Notes under the pieces: model-generated | The model's input: the letters and a program-made list of their open reading frames with translations, nothing else | The model's database searches: none | Told to the model about the DNA's origin: nothing | Position numbers and translations under genes: made by a program | Part shown: one piece after another, positions 16,473 to 25,379 of the stretch | How the letters are laid out: every line of letters starts with the position of its first letter | Numbering within the stretch: position 1 is the stretch's first letter | Assembly: GCA_032334055.1 (NCBI GenBank) | Contig: JAUOZS010000001.1 | Location: 4,054,001-4,118,000, forward strand | DNA length: 64,000 nt | Reading direction: 5' to 3' | From: Selenomonadales bacterium 4137-cl | GTDB taxonomy: Bacteria; Bacillota; Negativicutes; Sporomusales; UBA7701

Positions 16473-18398
16473 ATGTCTGAAAAAAAGTTTTATATTTCTA
16501 CGCCGATCTACTATCCGAGTGATAAGCTACATATCGGCCACGCTTACTGCACGACGGTGGCCGATGCCCTAGCCCGCTACAAACGGCTGGCCGGCTACGA
16601 TGTTTTTTTCCTTACCGGGTCGGACGAGCACGGGCAAAAAATTCAGCGCAAGGCTCAGGAAAACGGCGTGTCTCCGCAGCAGTATGTCGACAAGATTGTC
16701 GCGTCTTTCCGCCACCTGTGGGAGAAAATGTCGATTTCCTACGACGATTTCATCCGTACCAGCGAAGTTCGTCACCGCGAGGTCGTGCAGACGATTTTTC
16801 AAAAGATCTACGACCAGGGCGACATCTACAAGGCGTCTTACGAAGGCTGGTATTGCACTCCCTGCGAGACTTTCTGGCTGGAGCGCCAGTTAAACGAGGG
16901 CAACTGTCCCGATTGCGGCCGGCCGGTGGAGCTGCTGAGGGAGGAGAGTTATTTCTTCCGGATGTCGAAATATCAGGACCGGCTGCTGGCCTACATAGAG
17001 GCTAATCCGGACTTTATTCAGCCGACGTCGCGCCGCAACGAGATGATCAATTTCATCAAGGGCGGCCTGGAGGACCTGTGCGTATCGCGCACGACCTTCG
17101 ACTGGGGCATTCCGGTGCCGTTCGACACAAAGCACGTCGTTTATGTATGGTTCGACGCCCTTACGAATTATATCACTGCCGCTGGCTATCTGCAAGACCG
17201 TGGCAAATTTGCCAAGTATTGGCCGGCGGATATCCACCTGGTGGGTAAGGAGATTGTCCGTTTCCACGCGATCATCTGGCCTGTCATTCTGATGGCGCTA
17301 GGCGTCGAGTTGCCGAAGATGGTGTACGGCCATGGCTGGCTGGTGATGGAAGGGGACAAGATGTCCAAGTCCAAGGGCAACGTCATCGATCCGCTGGTGT
17401 TGATCGACGAGTTCGGCGCCGACGCGATCCGCTATTTTCTGTTGCGGGAGATTATGCTCGGCAACGACGGGAATTTTTCGCGCGGGGCCCTCATCAACCG
17501 CATTAACGCCGATCTGGCCAACGATCTCGGCAATCTGCTCCATCGCACGGTTAACATGGTGGGCCGCTTCAGCGGCGGCGTGGTTCTGGCCCCGGAGGAG
17601 CGGGAGGCGGTGGACGAGGAGCTCGTGCGGCTGGCGCAGGAAACGGCGGCCGAATACGAGCGGGCGATGGAGAGGCTGGAGGTCAACGCCGCCATCAAGG
17701 GTGTGTGGGCGCTGATCGGTCGCGCCAACAAGTATATCGACGAGACGGGACCGTGGGCGTTGGCCAAGGACCCGGCCAAAAAGGGCCGCCTCAACACGGT
17801 GTTGTATAATCTGGCCGAGGTATTGCGGATCGTGGCTATCCTGATTTCTCCCTTTATGCCCGGTACGACGCCGCGCATCTGGCGTCAGCTCGGCCTGGCC
17901 GGCGACCCGGCCGCGGCGAGGCTGGACGATGCCCAGCGCTGGGGCCTGCTGCCGGCGGGCACGAAGATGACGGCGCCGGAGGCGCTATTCCCGCGCATCG
18001 AGGAGAAGGAGGAGACTGGGGAAGTGGACGAAGCCAAAAATCCGCAGGAGGCGACGAAGCCTGCCGTGCCGGTTCTACCCGAGGTAAGCATCGAGGATTT
18101 TGCCAAGATGGATTTTCGCACCGCCAGGGTGTTGGCGGCCGAGAAGGTCGAAAAGGCTGACAAGCTGCTGAAGCTGACGGTCGATCTTGGCGGCGAGGAG
18201 CGGACGATTATCTCGGGCATCGCCCAGCATTACGCGCCTGCGGACCTCGTGGGCAAGGACGTGGTTATGATCGTCAACTTGAAGCCGGCCAAGATCCGCG
18301 GCATCGAGTCGCGGGGAATGGTGCTGGCGGCGGTCAACGGCGACAAGCTGGCGGTGGTTACCGCTCCGGGGATGGAACCCGGAAGTAAGGTAAGATAG
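16473..18398 (+). CDS. metG: Methionyl-tRNA synthetase
   Basis: Class I aminoacyl-tRNA synthetase, 641 aa. The HIGH motif is in LHIGHAYCTT and the KMSKS motif is in GDKMSKSKGN. One CxxC pair (CTPC, CPDC) marks the zinc knuckle type with a single zinc. An anticodon-binding helical domain follows, then an acidic linker near 515-540, and a C-terminal tRNA-binding OB-fold (FAKMDFRTARVL to the end). ATG 16473 was chosen because AAGGAG is 7 bp upstream. A perfect sigma-A promoter lies about 70 bp before it. Confidence 0.96.
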   Translation: MSEKKFYISTPIYYPSDKLHIGHAYCTTVADALARYKRLAGYDVFFLTGSDEHGQKIQRKAQENGVSPQQYVDKIVASFRHLWEKMSISYDDFIRTSEVRHREVVQTIFQKIYDQGDIYKASYEGWYCTPCETFWLERQLNEGNCPDCGRPVELLREESYFFRMSKYQDRLLAYIEANPDFIQPTSRRNEMINFIKGGLEDLCVSRTTFDWGIPVPFDTKHVVYVWFDALTNYITAAGYLQDRGKFAKYWPADIHLVGKEIVRFHAIIWPVILMALGVELPKMVYGHGWLVMEGDKMSKSKGNVIDPLVLIDEFGADAIRYFLLREIMLGNDGNFSRGALINRINADLANDLGNLLHRTVNMVGRFSGGVVLAPEEREAVDEELVRLAQETAAEYERAMERLEVNAAIKGVWALIGRANKYIDETGPWALAKDPAKKGRLNTVLYNLAEVLRIVAILISPFMPGTTPRIWRQLGLAGDPAAARLDDAQRWGLLPAGTKMTAPEALFPRIEEKEETGEVDEAKNPQEATKPAVPVLPEVSIEDFAKMDFRTARVLAAEKVEKADKLLKLTVDLGGEERTIISGIAQHYAPADLVGKDVVMIVNLKPAKIRGIESRGMVLAAVNGDKLAVVTAPGMEPGSKVR

Positions 18399-18412
18399 GC
18401 ATATATAGGGGA

Positions 18413-18540
18413 GGCTGTCCATAACTTCCTAGCTGCTTTGTTGCTTTCAGCTGCCTTCCCCGGCGTATACAAACGTTTCGCGGAGGAAACGGTGGCGTCA
18501 GCCTCCGGTGCGCCCTGCAGTTAGAGCGTTCTGAACAGCC
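18413..18540. other. Structured element with terminal inverted repeats (RNA leader or MITE-like)
   Basis: GGCTGTCCATAAC at the left end pairs with GTTCTGAACAGCC at the right end (11 of 13 positions). Inside are two further stems: AGCTG/CAGCT (18431-18452) and CGGAGG/CCTCCG (18481-18507). The whole is 128 bp, lies between metG and tatD and encodes no protein. No target-site duplication is visible. It could be a folded leader RNA of tatD or a small non-autonomous transposon remnant. Confidence 0.45.
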
Positions 18541-18560
18541 ACTGCATTTTGGAGGATACT

Positions 18561-19328
18561 ATGCTATTCGATTCCCATGCTCATCTTGACGATAAACGCT
18601 TTCACGACGACCGCGACGAGGTGGTTGCCAGGGCGGTGGCCGGCGGCCTGACCGGGATACTCAACGCCGGTGCGGATATGTTCTCGTCGGCGCGGGCGGT
18701 GGAGCTGGCGGCGAAGCATGATATCGTGTGGGCGGCGGTCGGCATCCATCCCCATGACGCCAAGGACGCCCGCGAGGAAGATTACGACAGGCTGGCGGCG
18801 TGGTGCGCTCTCCCCAAAGTGGTGGCGGTGGGTGAAATCGGCCTCGATTACCACTACGATTTTTCGCCCCGCGAGGCCCAGCGGGCGGTGTTTGTCAGCC
18901 AACTCGACCTGGCCCGCCAGGTTGGCAAGCCGATAATAATCCACGACCGCGAGGCTCACGCCGATGTGCTGGCGACCGTAAAAAATGAGGGCAAAGGGCT
19001 GGCCGGGGTGTTCCATTGTTTTTCGGGCAGCGTGGAGATGGCCCGCGAGGTGCTTAAGATGGGGTTTTACGTTTCGGTGGCCGGGCCGGTGACCTTTGCC
19101 AACGCCCATAAGCTGCACGAGGTGGTGAAGGCGGTGCCGCTTGACCGCCTGCTGGTCGAGACGGATTGCCCGTACCTGACGCCCGAGCCTTTTCGGGGAC
19201 GACGCAACGAGCCCGCTCATGTGCGCTATGTGGCCGAAAAAGTGGCCGGGCTGCTGGGGCTGGAGCCGGAGGCTTTGGCGGCCCGGACGACGGAGAATAC
19301 GAAGAGACTGTTCGGGATAACGGTTTAG
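18561..19328 (+). CDS. tatD: TatD family metal-dependent hydrolase
   Basis: A 255-aa TIM-barrel hydrolase, TatD/YabD type, likely a 3'-5' DNase. The first metal motif is FDSHAHLDD, followed by EIGLDYHYDF, PIIIHDREAH, FHCFSGS and the ETDCPYLTPEP motif; all metal ligands are present. ATG 18561 has GGAGG nicely spaced; an in-frame TTG at 18549 precedes that SD and is rejected. Its position after metG matches Bacillus yabD. Confidence 0.93.
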   Translation: MLFDSHAHLDDKRFHDDRDEVVARAVAGGLTGILNAGADMFSSARAVELAAKHDIVWAAVGIHPHDAKDAREEDYDRLAAWCALPKVVAVGEIGLDYHYDFSPREAQRAVFVSQLDLARQVGKPIIIHDREAHADVLATVKNEGKGLAGVFHCFSGSVEMAREVLKMGFYVSVAGPVTFANAHKLHEVVKAVPLDRLLVETDCPYLTPEPFRGRRNEPAHVRYVAEKVAGLLGLEPEALAARTTENTKRLFGITV

Positions 19329-19480
19329 AGCAAGAAAAGAGCTGCCGCAAGGCGGCTTTTCGTTTGGATGACCGTAGTATATAAACATTGGGCGAAAAGC
19401 CGCTTGGCCGGCGGGCAGGATAGCGGGCGGGGACGGGGAATATTATTTAGAATATGATTTTTGCGATGGAGGATAAGCCG

Positions 19481-20683
19481 GTGATCAAGAAGGAGCTGTT
19501 GGAGTTTTTGTATGAGAGCGCCCATATCCAGCGCTGGAATGATCATATGCGCCCCAAAGGGGGTTTCACGGAACTCGATAAACAGGCCCATAAGATGATC
19601 ATCGCCTATGTCCTAGCCAAGTACGAGGTCGAGGACCGCAGGGCGACGGTGAACTGGCGGCTGCTGATCGAGGGAGGGCTGTTCGAGTTTTTGCACCGCG
19701 TAAGGGTGACGGATATCAAGCCGCCTGTTTTCCACGAGCTGATGGCCAGGCACGGCGCGGAGCTTAACCGCTGGGTGCTGGATGAGCTTAAGGAAAGAAT
19801 GGATTCGCTGGCCGGGGATTTTGGCGGCAACTTCGCGCGCTATCTTACCGACCCGGCGTACGCGGCGATGGAGAAGAAGATTCTCAGGGCGGCGCATTAT
19901 CTGGCGACCGACTGGGAGTTTCAGATGATTTATCAGCTAAATTCCCATATTTACGGGGTGGAAGAGACCAGGACCCGTATTGCCAACGAATTGGAGGAGC
20001 ATTACGACCTGGTGGGGGTGCAGAAGATCGGCCTGGGCCGCAAGACACGCCATTTCATCGACCTGGTGGGGCAGCTGCGTTTCCAGCAGCGTTGGGCGCA
20101 GTCGCCGCGGGTGCCGGAGACGTCGGTGATGGGGCACATGCTGGTCGTGGCGATGTTGGCGTATTGCTGCTCGCTGGAGGTGGGGGCGTGCGAGGCGCGC
20201 CTGGTAAACAACTATTTCGCCGGCCTGTTCCACGACCTGCCGGAGGTGCTGACCCGGGACATAATCTCGCCGGTCAAAAGCTCCGTGACCGGGCTGGACG
20301 AGCTTATCAAGGAGATTGAGGCGCGACAGGTCGCCCAGAAGCTTTACCCGCTGCTGCCGGACGGCTGGCACCGGGAGATCAGGTATTACATCGAGGATGA
20401 GTTCGCCAACAAGGTCATCCTCGACGGCAGGGTGACGAAGGTGGCGTCCGGTGATATCGCCGCCCGCTACAACGAGGACGCTTTTTCGCCGCTGGACGGG
20501 GAGTTGGTCAAGGCCTGCGATCATCTGGCAGCCTATATCGAGGCGTCGCTGTCGATCGCTCACGGCATTACGTCCCGGCCGCTCAGGGACGGCGTCGAGG
20601 CCCTGTACGCAAGGTATGGGCAGCGTCGCGAGGTGGCGGGGGTGGATTTCGGCCGGCTGTTCGGTTACTTTCGGGATGCTTAG
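19481..20683 (+). CDS. YfbR-like HD-domain phosphohydrolase
   Basis: A 400-aa protein with two HD-type portions. The second half resembles YfbR-like nucleotidases: ETSVMGHMLVVAMLAYC, then GLFHDLPEVLTRDIISPVKSS near 247-267, which supplies the HD pair, with further acidic ligands downstream (KACDHLAAYIEA). The N-terminal 180 residues are helical and charged and may be a diverged first copy; no function is assigned. The GTG at 19481 is preferred because GGAGG lies 8 bp upstream; in-frame ATGs at 19454 and 19466 lack an SD. It interrupts the usual yabD-yabE order. Confidence 0.72.
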   Translation: MIKKELLEFLYESAHIQRWNDHMRPKGGFTELDKQAHKMIIAYVLAKYEVEDRRATVNWRLLIEGGLFEFLHRVRVTDIKPPVFHELMARHGAELNRWVLDELKERMDSLAGDFGGNFARYLTDPAYAAMEKKILRAAHYLATDWEFQMIYQLNSHIYGVEETRTRIANELEEHYDLVGVQKIGLGRKTRHFIDLVGQLRFQQRWAQSPRVPETSVMGHMLVVAMLAYCCSLEVGACEARLVNNYFAGLFHDLPEVLTRDIISPVKSSVTGLDELIKEIEARQVAQKLYPLLPDGWHREIRYYIEDEFANKVILDGRVTKVASGDIAARYNEDAFSPLDGELVKACDHLAAYIEASLSIAHGITSRPLRDGVEALYARYGQRREVAGVDFGRLFGYFRDA

Positions 20684-20734
20684 CGGTGAGGCGCGGCGGG
20701 AGTTGCCGTTACGGTATGGTTGCTAATGTCACGG

Positions 20735-20762
20735 TGGGGCCGGCGGAAGCCGGTCCTCTTGC
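20735..20762 (+). terminator. Possible terminator after the HD-domain gene
   Basis: GGGCCGGC and GCCGGTCC form a stem with a GGAA loop followed by TCTTGCTT. The T-run is poor. Confidence 0.35.
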
Positions 20763-20803
20763 TTATGGTATAGAACGCCCCGTTTTTGGATATAACTTGA
20801 ATT

Positions 20804-20828
20804 GAGGCAGGAAATCGCTGCCTCGTTT
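20804..20828 (+). terminator. Hairpin abutting the yabE-like promoter
   Basis: GAGGCAG and CTGCCTC form a 7-bp stem with a seven-base loop, ending in GTTT that merges with the next -35 box. It may be a weak terminator or a binding site over the promoter. Confidence 0.35.
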
Positions 20829-20856
20829 GACACTCGCCTACCTGCTATGGTATAAT
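20827..20856 (+). promoter_or_regulatory. Promoter of the yabE-like gene
   Basis: TTGACA (20827-20832) and TATAAT (20851-20856), both perfect consensus boxes, are separated by 18 bp. Confidence 0.85.
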
Positions 20857-20882
20857 TTACGAACCTGGAAAGGGGGAAGTGA

Positions 20883-21887
20883 ATGAGTGGTTTAAAAACC
20901 GCAAGTTTACGCAAGTTTGCGGTCAATTTTGATAGGGGCCGGACGATTCTTGTCGCTGCTCTTATCATAACATCACTGGTAATCACGGGGGCTGTCTGGT
21001 CCAGCAAGAATGTTACGGTTGTGGCCGACGGCAAGAAGACTACAATATATACTGTCCACGATAATCCGCAAGACATTCTGCACCAGATTGGCGTCTATCT
21101 CGCCAGCAAGGACGAATACAGGATGTCGACAGCCAACGTGACCGAGGGGACGATTATCACGGTTTACCGGGCAGTGCCGGTCGAGGTGATTTACAAGGAC
21201 CGCACGCGGATTGTGATTACCGGCAAGCCCACGGCGGGCGAAGTGGCCGCCAGTCTGGGATACGGTCCCGGCCGCGGCCGCACGGAGCCAGCTGAGACGA
21301 CGCCAGTAAAACCGATGATGAAGATTCGGCTGATTTCGCTGACGGAGAGCATGGTTACGCGCAAGGTGCCCATCCCGCCGCCTGTTGTCCGCCAACCGGA
21401 CGGGACGCTGGAAAGGGGCCTCGAAGAGGTTCTCGACGAGGGTGAGGAAGGTCTCAAGGAGGCTACCGTAAAGCTGCATTTCGAGGACGGCGCCCAGACG
21501 GCCACCACTACTGTGACCGAGAAGATGCTGGTGGAGCCCAAACCTCAAATTCTGCGGGTCGGCACACGCGAGACGGTCCAGACGTCGCGGGGGACGATGC
21601 GCTTTAGGAAGGCGTATCTGATGGAAGCGACGGCATATCTGCCCACCGACGGCAGCGGCGAAGGGATTACGGCGAGCGGCCTTGCGGCCCGCCACGGGAT
21701 TGTGGCGGTCGATCCTTCCGTTATCCCGCTCGGCACGCGGGTGTATGTGCCCGGCTACGGACTGGCGCTGGCGGCGGATACCGGCGGCGCGATAATCGGC
21801 CACCGGATCGACCTGTGTATCGAAGATTATGACGCGGCCTGGGCTTTCGGGCGGCAGATGGTCAAGGTGTATGTATTGGCCGATTAA
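20883..21887 (+). CDS. yabE: YabE-like G5/3D-domain cell-wall protein
   Basis: A 334-aa exported or membrane-anchored protein. A single hydrophobic helix lies at 21-41. DUF348 repeats (VTVVADGKKTTIYTV, then a second copy near VEVIYKDRTRIVI) are followed by a G5 domain (about 150-235) and a C-terminal 3D domain with the three aspartates (ATAYLPTDGSGEG, IVAVDPSVIPLGTRVYV, AADTGGAIIGHRIDL). 3D domains of this family are lytic or stationary-phase wall enzymes related to RpfB and MltA. GGGGGAAG precedes the ATG at 20883. Its place before rnmV and rsmA matches Bacillus yabE. Confidence 0.88.
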   Translation: MSGLKTASLRKFAVNFDRGRTILVAALIITSLVITGAVWSSKNVTVVADGKKTTIYTVHDNPQDILHQIGVYLASKDEYRMSTANVTEGTIITVYRAVPVEVIYKDRTRIVITGKPTAGEVAASLGYGPGRGRTEPAETTPVKPMMKIRLISLTESMVTRKVPIPPPVVRQPDGTLERGLEEVLDEGEEGLKEATVKLHFEDGAQTATTTVTEKMLVEPKPQILRVGTRETVQTSRGTMRFRKAYLMEATAYLPTDGSGEGITASGLAARHGIVAVDPSVIPLGTRVYVPGYGLALAADTGGAIIGHRIDLCIEDYDAAWAFGRQMVKVYVLAD

Positions 21888-21899
21888 GAGAAGGTCAAA

Positions 21900-21932
21900 G
21901 GGGGTAAATCCGCAAGGGTTTACCCCAATATT
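21900..21932 (+). terminator. Terminator after the yabE-like gene
   Basis: GGGGTAAA and TTTACCCC make an 8-bp stem with a ten-base loop, followed by AATATTTT. The next gene starts about 50 bp later, so readthrough is likely. Confidence 0.5.
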
Positions 21933-21977
21933 TTGCCGGCAGGCGGGAAGAATAGCTATGGCAGGCGGGGTGGACGC

Positions 21978-22523
21978 GTGATCAGGGAAGTGGTCGTGGT
22001 CGAGGGAAAGAAGGACGTGGCCGCGGTAAAGCGGGCCGTAGAGGCGGAATGTCTGGTGACAGGCGGGTTCAGCCTTTCGCGGCATCTGCTGGCGCAGATC
22101 GAAGCCGCTTACGGCCGCAACGGCATTATCATTCTTACCGATCCGGACAGCGCGGGCGAGCGGATTCGCAAGGTGCTGTCGGCTCGTTTCCCGGGCGCCA
22201 AGCATGCATTCGTGCCGCGGGAGGCGGCGACCGCCAACGACGACGTAGGCATCGAGCAGGCGCCGGCGGAAGCCATCCGGGCGGCGCTGGCGAAAGCCCG
22301 CTGCCAGGAGTGGCGGCCTGAGGCGGTGTTCACGATGGAGGATTTGCTCGGCGCCGGGCTGGCGGGATCGCCAACGGCGGCTGCGAGGCGGGCCGCGCTA
22401 GGGGAGGCGCTCGGGATCGGCTACGCTAATGCGAAGACCCTTTTGCGCCGCCTCAACAATTATGGGGTGACGAGGGCGGAATTTACGGCAGCGGTGGCTG
22501 CGATGGAGAATAACGATGCTTAA
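21978..22523 (+). CDS. rnmV: Ribonuclease M5
   Basis: A 181-aa Toprim nuclease that matures the 5S rRNA precursor. Toprim motifs are VVVEGKKD at the N-terminus and LTDPDSAGERIR near 53-64. The C-terminal half carries the helical region of RNase M5 proteins (GIGYANAKTLLRRLNNYGVTR). GTG 21978 with GGGGTGG upstream gives the normal N-terminus; an in-frame ATG at 21933 would add 15 atypical residues. It overlaps rsmA by 8 bp. Confidence 0.92.
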   Translation: MIREVVVVEGKKDVAAVKRAVEAECLVTGGFSLSRHLLAQIEAAYGRNGIIILTDPDSAGERIRKVLSARFPGAKHAFVPREAATANDDVGIEQAPAEAIRAALAKARCQEWRPEAVFTMEDLLGAGLAGSPTAAARRAALGEALGIGYANAKTLLRRLNNYGVTRAEFTAAVAAMENNDA

Positions 22524-23367
22524 GCCGCGGATTGCCAAACGTGAGGTTACTCTCCATATTTTGCGGGCTTTCGGTCTTCATGCCAGCAAACGGCTGGGTC
22601 AGAATTTCCTGGTGGACGAAGTGGTGGTGGACAGTATCGTTGCCGCCGCCGGTGTGACTCCGGGGGAGGCGGTGCTCGAGATCGGCCCCGGTATCGGTAC
22701 GTTGACCCAGGGGCTTCTTGAGGCTGGGGCGCAGGTTGTGGCTGTGGAGCTTGACCGACGCCTGGTCGAGGTGCTGGCCGATACTTTGGCCGGCTATGAC
22801 GGCGTGCGGGTGGTACACGGCGATATTCTAAAAATCGATATTTCCCGGGAAATGGCGACAGCACCTTTCAAGGTTGTCGCTAATCTGCCGTATTATATCA
22901 CGACCCCTATTCTGATGGGGATTTTGGAGCAACGTCTGCCGGTATCGGTGCTGGTGACGATGGTTCAAAAGGAGGTGGCCGCGCGGATGGTGGCTGCCCC
23001 CGGCGGCAAGGATTATGGAGCGCTATCGGTAGCGGTGCAGTACTATACCGCGCCGGAGATCGCTTTTTACGTGCCGCCGCGCTCTTTTATCCCGGCGCCG
23101 GCGGTCGAGTCGGCCGTAATTCGTTGCGCTGTCCGCGAACGGCCGCCGGTGGAGGTGACGCGGGAGGCGACTTTCTTCCGGGTGGTGAAGGCGGCGTTCG
23201 CCCAGCGGCGCAAAACCTTGGCCAACGCTCTCAAGGCGGCCGGACTGGCGGCGGGGGAGGTAGCCGCTATTATGGCGGCGTCCGGCATTGACGGCGGCCG
23301 CAGGGGAGAGACGCTGTCGCTGGCGGAATTTGCGGCGGTGGCGAATGCGTGGGATAAACAGAAATAA
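22516..23367 (+). CDS. rsmA: 16S rRNA (adenine 1518/1519-N6)-dimethyltransferase
   Basis: KsgA family enzyme, 283 aa, which dimethylates two adjacent adenines near the 3' end of 16S rRNA. Motifs are KRLGQNFLVD, VLEIGPGIGTLTQGLL, VVHGDILKID and the catalytic VANLPYYITTPI. The C-terminal helical domain includes AQRRKTLANALK. Translationally coupled to rnmV. Confidence 0.96.
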   Translation: MLKPRIAKREVTLHILRAFGLHASKRLGQNFLVDEVVVDSIVAAAGVTPGEAVLEIGPGIGTLTQGLLEAGAQVVAVELDRRLVEVLADTLAGYDGVRVVHGDILKIDISREMATAPFKVVANLPYYITTPILMGILEQRLPVSVLVTMVQKEVAARMVAAPGGKDYGALSVAVQYYTAPEIAFYVPPRSFIPAPAVESAVIRCAVRERPPVEVTREATFFRVVKAAFAQRRKTLANALKAAGLAAGEVAAIMAASGIDGGRRGETLSLAEFAAVANAWDKQK

Positions 23368-23370
23368 AAA

Positions 23371-23400
23371 AACGGCCGCTCGTTATGAGCGGCCGTTTTC
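23371..23400. terminator. Bidirectional terminator between rsmA and glycosyltransferase gene
   Basis: AACGGCCGCTC and GAGCGGCCGTT form an 11-bp perfect stem with a GTTAT loop, A residues on one side and TTTC on the other. The minus-strand stop codon at 23383 lies inside it. Confidence 0.9.
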
Positions 23401-24180
23401 GCTGAGAAAAAGGTCTAACAGGTCAAACCGCCGTTCGCTGTGATAGCCCAGGTAGGTGGAGTTTTGCCATTGGCGGGTGCGGGGCTCGCCACGGAAGGCA
23501 GCGATGGCCTCCAGGCAGTCGCCGACGATGGTGTCGATTATTTTGTTGGTGTGGATCTGGTTTTTGATGGAGGAGCCTAAACGGTAATGGGGGATGGTGG
23601 TGGCGACGTCGAGACGGAGCTTTGCCTGCCTCGCCAGGGCCATGACCACGGGCGGGACTGCTATTTCCCGGGCCGGGATGGTTTCCAGAAGACGCCGGGA
23701 TACCGCATGGGGGCCGTGGGCAGTCGAGGCCAGGCCGATTTTCTTTTCCAGGCCGAGCTCCTTGTTGAGGTTTAGCCGCCACTGGAAGGTGGGGTTATAC
23801 CGTTCGATATGGCGGGGCGGGGAGGGATAGCAGTTGGTGAGGGCGAGGTCGAGATGTTTGAGGGTGATCCCGTCGGCCAGTTCCATCAGGTTCTCGTTGA
23901 AGGTTCCCACCATGTCGCCGTCGACGAAGGCTACGACGTCGCTGCCGAGAGATAACGCCACTTTTGCGCCGATGGCCCGGGGGACGTCGATGCCCAGGCA
24001 ATCGTGGAAGTAAATGATCTGGAGTTTGGGGAGGCGGAGGCTGAGAATTTCGCGCATTGTCGCGTCCTTGGATCCGTTGGCGATTACGATGATATGGTCC
24101 ACCGGCAATGTGCCCAGATTTTGGAGAACGGTAGCGATGCGGCCTGCTTCGTTCCGTGCGGGGACAACGACGCTGATCAA
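23383..24180 (-). CDS. Family 2 glycosyltransferase
   Basis: A 265-aa GT-A fold glycosyltransferase. ISVVVPARNEAGRIATVL is the nucleotide-sugar binding start, IIVIANGSKDATM follows, and the DxD-type motif is FVDGDMVG. No membrane segment is evident. The acceptor cannot be inferred; a spore or envelope glycan is plausible from the neighbourhood (inference). It starts with TTG: the only upstream in-frame codons run into a stop, and GAGGTGATG lies just before. Transcribed opposite to yabG. Confidence 0.78.
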   Translation of the reverse strand: MISVVVPARNEAGRIATVLQNLGTLPVDHIIVIANGSKDATMREILSLRLPKLQIIYFHDCLGIDVPRAIGAKVALSLGSDVVAFVDGDMVGTFNENLMELADGITLKHLDLALTNCYPSPPRHIERYNPTFQWRLNLNKELGLEKKIGLASTAHGPHAVSRRLLETIPAREIAVPPVVMALARQAKLRLDVATTIPHYRLGSSIKNQIHTNKIIDTIVGDCLEAIAAFRGEPRTRQWQNSTYLGYHSERRFDLLDLFLSENGRS

Positions 24181-24240
24181 GAGCCATCACCTCGGTGGGA
24201 CTAGTGCGGCAGAGCCCTCTTGGCTTTACTACAGTATATC

Positions 24241-24271
24241 GGCGGACAAGGCGCTTTGCCACTTGTCCGCC
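24241..24271. repeat. Perfect 10-bp inverted repeat upstream of yabG
   Basis: GGCGGACAAG and CTTGTCCGCC flank an 11-base loop. There is no T-run on either strand, so it is more likely an operator or an RNA structure than a terminator. It lies in the 184-bp gap between the divergent glycosyltransferase and yabG genes. Confidence 0.4.
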
Positions 24272-24364
24272 GGGGGAAAATATCCGACCGCGCCGGCCCG
24301 TCCGCCCCGTGTGGCAATCTTCCGGCGAGCCACATAGTATGTAATAATCGGGGGAGGGATTAGC

Positions 24365-25240
24365 GTGCCGGAATTAGCTGTGGGCGATTTGGTGATCCGC
24401 AGGTCGCACGGCGGCGATATTGTGTTCAAGGTCATGGGGCGTGAGAATGATGAGCGCGGTGGGGCAGTGTATACGCTCCGCGGCTTGCATCTCAGGCTGC
24501 TGGCGGATGCGCCGCCGGACGATCTTGAGAGGGTCGACGCCGAGCATTTGAAACAGGAAATAATCCGTAATGAGAATGTTCATAACGAATCGATGCGCCG
24601 GGTGATGATGCGCCGCAGCCTGGAATTTGAGCAACGGGAGTTCAGCCGGGCCGAGCCGTCGAAAAAATACACTTTTTTTGACGTTCCCGGCCGGGTGCTG
24701 CATATCGACGGCGACGAGGATTATCTCAAGATGTGCCTCAAGACTTACGGTCAACTGAACATTGAGGCCGAGGGCCGTTATATCGAGGAGGATAAACAGC
24801 CGGACGCTCTTATGGCTCTTTTGAAGGAGTACCGGCCGGACATTCTGGTGGTTACGGGGCACGATGCTCTGATCGGCGGCGGGAAGAAGGGATTCAGGGA
24901 TATCAATAATTACCGGACGTCGAAGTATTTCGTGCGCTGTGCCCAGATAGCCAGGGAGTTTCAGCCGTCCCGGGACGATCTGGTGGTTTTCGCCGGCGCT
25001 TGCCAGTCGTATTTCGAGGCTATTCTGGCGGCAGGGGCCAATTTCGCCAGTTCGCCGACCCGAATTTTCATTCACGCCTACGATCCGGTGTTTATTGCCG
25101 AAAAGGTGGCGTTCACGCCGATCGGCAAGACGGTTGACGTGAGCGATGCGATAACAGCGTCGGTGACCGGGGCCGAGGGAGTGGGCGGGGTTGAGACCCG
25201 CGGCAAATTCCGGCTGGGGATGCCGAAATCGCCTTATTGA
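24365..25240 (+). CDS. yabG: YabG sporulation-specific protease
   Basis: A 291-aa YabG family peptidase. In Bacillus and Clostridioides YabG is made in the mother cell and trims coat proteins or germination factors. Family features include GDLVIRRSHGGDIVFKV at the N-terminus, PGRVLHIDGDEDYL, RPDILVVTGHDAL and VVFAGACQSYFEAILAAGANFASSP. The GTG start has GGGGAGG 7 bp upstream. The gene follows rsmA as in Bacillus and is the clearest marker that this organism forms spores. Confidence 0.93.
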   Translation: MPELAVGDLVIRRSHGGDIVFKVMGRENDERGGAVYTLRGLHLRLLADAPPDDLERVDAEHLKQEIIRNENVHNESMRRVMMRRSLEFEQREFSRAEPSKKYTFFDVPGRVLHIDGDEDYLKMCLKTYGQLNIEAEGRYIEEDKQPDALMALLKEYRPDILVVTGHDALIGGGKKGFRDINNYRTSKYFVRCAQIAREFQPSRDDLVVFAGACQSYFEAILAAGANFASSPTRIFIHAYDPVFIAEKVAFTPIGKTVDVSDAITASVTGAEGVGGVETRGKFRLGMPKSPY

Positions 25241-25379
25241 AACAGGGGGCGCAGGCGGGCTGCGCCCCTCCGAATCGCCCCGGCAGCGGACAGGCAGGCG
25301 GCCGGTAGGGATTTGGACAGGCGAGGGAGAAATAATGAGCGCTGAACTTGTTTGCCAACGGGAAGGGGGAGCGGCGGAA

